From contig CANHKJ010000151.1 of the NCBI GenBank assembly GCA_947460915.1, positions 1-7,283 on the forward strand: a stretch of 7,283 nucleotides of DNA, in the 5' to 3' direction. Below, one piece after another: positions 5,622-7,283 of the stretch. The position numbers and the translations under genes were made by a program. The notes below the pieces were generated by a model. It saw nothing but the letters and a program-made list of their open reading frames with translations, made no database searches and was not told where the DNA came from. This DNA is from Verrucomicrobiia bacterium (GTDB lineage Bacteria > Verrucomicrobiota > Verrucomicrobiia > Verrucomicrobiales > Akkermansiaceae). Each line of letters begins with the position of its first letter. Position 1 is the first letter of the stretch.

Positions 5622-7283
5622 ATGCGACTACTCCATTTACTCTCGTGTTTTTCCTGCTGTGCTGGGCTATCGGCATCGATGTTGTCGGCCAATCCGCTCA
5701 TCAGCGAATTCATGGCGGACAATGCAAGCACATTGGCCGATGAAGATGGAGCGTATTCGGATTGGATCGAGATTCACAATCCCACCGCCAATCCGATCGA
5801 TCTCACGGGCTGGAAGCTGACGGATAACAGCGCGAATTTGAGCAAATGGTCGTTCCCTGCAGTGAGCTTAGCTCCTGGGGAATTTCGTGTCTTCTTCGCC
5901 TCTGGCAAGTCGGCGATTTATCCACATCACACCAATTTCAGCTTGAGCAAAGGTGGTGAATTCCTAGCACTGGTGCGGCCAGATGGTGGGATCGAGCAGC
6001 AATTTTCACCTCAGTTCCCCTCGCAAGCTGCCGATGAATCCTACGGCAAACGCTTCGTCTATACTCGCCACATCGCTCCATCGACAGCATGGAAATACCG
6101 AATTCCCACAAGCGGATCGTTGGATGCCTTATGGAAAAACCTCAACTTAAATGACGCTTCATGGAGCACAGGGAACAGCGGCTTAGGTTTTGGCACAAAG
6201 ATCCCAGGGATTAGCGTGCGACAGGTGTTTTACAATAATTACATAGGTAGTCTGGCCACGGCAGATGCAGCACTGGTGCCGAGCAATTCCGGCATTCTTT
6301 CAGAGAGCAGCAGCATCGTCACGACGGTGAATTTTCTCGGCAATGGCAGTGAAGGCCGCTATGGAAACAATGCACTTCCTCCAGGCGGCAACGGCGACAA
6401 CTACGTGATCCAAGGCAAAGGCTGGATCGAAATCCCGACTGCTGGCACCTACACTTTCGGCCTGAACTCAGACGATGGCGGGCGCATCCGCATCAATGGT
6501 GCTGACGTGATGGTGGATGATACCAATCACGGTCCCGAAGACCATCTCGGCTCGGTATTTTTAGCAGCTGGACAACACAGCTTCGAGTTCATCATGTTTC
6601 AGGGCTATGGCGGCAATTGCGTTGAATTTTATTCAGCACCTGGCTCGCACACGCAGTGGAATGCAACCAACTTCGACTTGGTGGGCGACACCGCCAATGG
6701 TGGACTATCAGCCTTCACAATCCCTGAGGGCAGCACAGGCAGCCTAATTGCAACCAATCTTGAAAGCGTCATGCGCAACATCCGCGCAACGGCCTACTTG
6801 CGCAAAAGATTCACCGCATCCGGACCGGGCACTGCGACGTCGCTCTCACTGGTCAATCGCTACAACGATGGCTTCGTCGCTTGGCTCAATGAAACACAGA
6901 TCGCCGCACAAAACGCTCCAGCTTCGCCGAACTGGACTTCGGTTGCTACCGCAGCACGCACTGAATCCTCTGCGCTGATTCCCCAAGGTTTTAATGTCAC
7001 TAGTGCACTGACGACTCTACAATCTGGAAACAACGTGCTTGCGATTCAGGGGCTCAATGTCAGCAGCGCTGATACAACGTTTTTGCAGGTGCCCGAGCTC
7101 ATCTCTGGCTCGCCCGATGCCACCAATGGCTATGCATTTTACGGGGAGAAAAAAGCCACCCCGGGATGGGTCAATACCGAGTTCACCTTGTTAGGAAAAG
7201 TTGCCGATACGCAGTTTAGCGTCAAGCGTGGGATTTTTTCTGCCCCCTTTACGCTAACGATCACAACAACCACGCCTGGCGCG
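5622..7283 (+). CDS. Secreted lamin-tail/PA14 multidomain surface protein, CotH-type, 3' end cut off
   Basis: The frame from ATG 5622 stays open for 554 codons to the window edge, with no stop, so the gene is partial. Residues 1-23 are a signal peptide with a likely cut after Leu-Ser-Ala. Residues 24-145 are a lamin-tail domain (SDWIEIHNP, LTGWKLTDN, LSKGGEFLAL). Residues about 150-195 (DASWSTGNSGLGFG) and 382-491 (YLRKRF, NDGFVAWLNETQIAAQNAP, NNVLAIQGLN) look like the two halves of one jelly-roll domain. Between them, about 196-356, is a PA14-type domain (GTYTFGLNSDDGGRIRING, AAGQHSFEF). Residues 531-554 (KRGIFSAPFTLTITTTTPGA) begin a chitobiase-C-terminal-like repeat. In Verrucomicrobiota this order usually continues into a CotH kinase-like module and a C-terminal sorting signal, which is expected but not seen here. 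Likely role: export and carbohydrate or surface binding. It diverges from the ABC operon. Confidence 0.92.
   Translation, partial: MRLLHLLSCFSCCAGLSASMLSANPLISEFMADNASTLADEDGAYSDWIEIHNPTANPIDLTGWKLTDNSANLSKWSFPAVSLAPGEFRVFFASGKSAIYPHHTNFSLSKGGEFLALVRPDGGIEQQFSPQFPSQAADESYGKRFVYTRHIAPSTAWKYRIPTSGSLDALWKNLNLNDASWSTGNSGLGFGTKIPGISVRQVFYNNYIGSLATADAALVPSNSGILSESSSIVTTVNFLGNGSEGRYGNNALPPGGNGDNYVIQGKGWIEIPTAGTYTFGLNSDDGGRIRINGADVMVDDTNHGPEDHLGSVFLAAGQHSFEFIMFQGYGGNCVEFYSAPGSHTQWNATNFDLVGDTANGGLSAFTIPEGSTGSLIATNLESVMRNIRATAYLRKRFTASGPGTATSLSLVNRYNDGFVAWLNETQIAAQNAPASPNWTSVATAARTESSALIPQGFNVTSALTTLQSGNNVLAIQGLNVSSADTTFLQVPELISGSPDATNGYAFYGEKKATPGWVNTEFTLLGKVADTQFSVKRGIFSAPFTLTITTTTPGA

Overview
The window looks like a chromosomal piece of a Verrucomicrobiota bacterium with roughly half G+C. 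This is an inference from gene content. The rightmost gene is a lamin-tail/PA14 secreted protein of the type that usually continues into a CotH module, and the secreted helical-repeat protein behind the ABC transporter belongs to a family I recall mainly from Verrucomicrobiota. The other genes are compatible but not diagnostic. No rRNA, tRNA, CRISPR array, insertion sequence or prophage gene is visible.

Layout. (1) 62-1189, plus strand: a complete Gfo/Idh/MocA-family dehydrogenase whose usual Glu-Lys-Pro motif reads Thr-Val-Pro. A strong hairpin terminator that works in both directions follows it. (2) 1190-1585: a 396-base noncoding gap between convergent genes. It is packed with short repeats: a long imperfect palindrome, a ~9-base TCTTG periodicity, a 7-base tandem repeat and a 9-base tandem repeat. 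(3) 1586-2308, minus strand: a complete calcineurin-like metallophosphoesterase with its own possible promoter. (4) 5098-2399, minus strand: a tight three-gene operon of ABC ATPase, ABC-2 permease and a secreted helical-repeat protein of unknown function, with gaps of 4 and 5 bases between genes. (5) 5099-5621: a 523-base divergent intergenic region with a second palindrome and a second TCTTG-periodic block, both related to those in the first gap. (6) 5622-7283, plus strand: a 554-codon open frame with no stop that runs off the end. It has a signal peptide, a lamin-tail domain, a PA14-type domain apparently inserted inside a split jelly-roll domain, and the beginning of a chitobiase-C-terminal-like repeat.

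How the genes work together. Only the ABC operon is clearly one functional unit: ATPase and permease should form an ABC-2 exporter or membrane-remodelling complex, and the third protein would act on the outer side of the inner membrane. The dehydrogenase, the phosphoesterase and the large surface protein appear to be independently transcribed. The most unusual points are the operon's uncharacterised secreted partner, the altered EKP motif, the nested domain arrangement in the surface protein, and the matching repeat families in the two intergenic regions.
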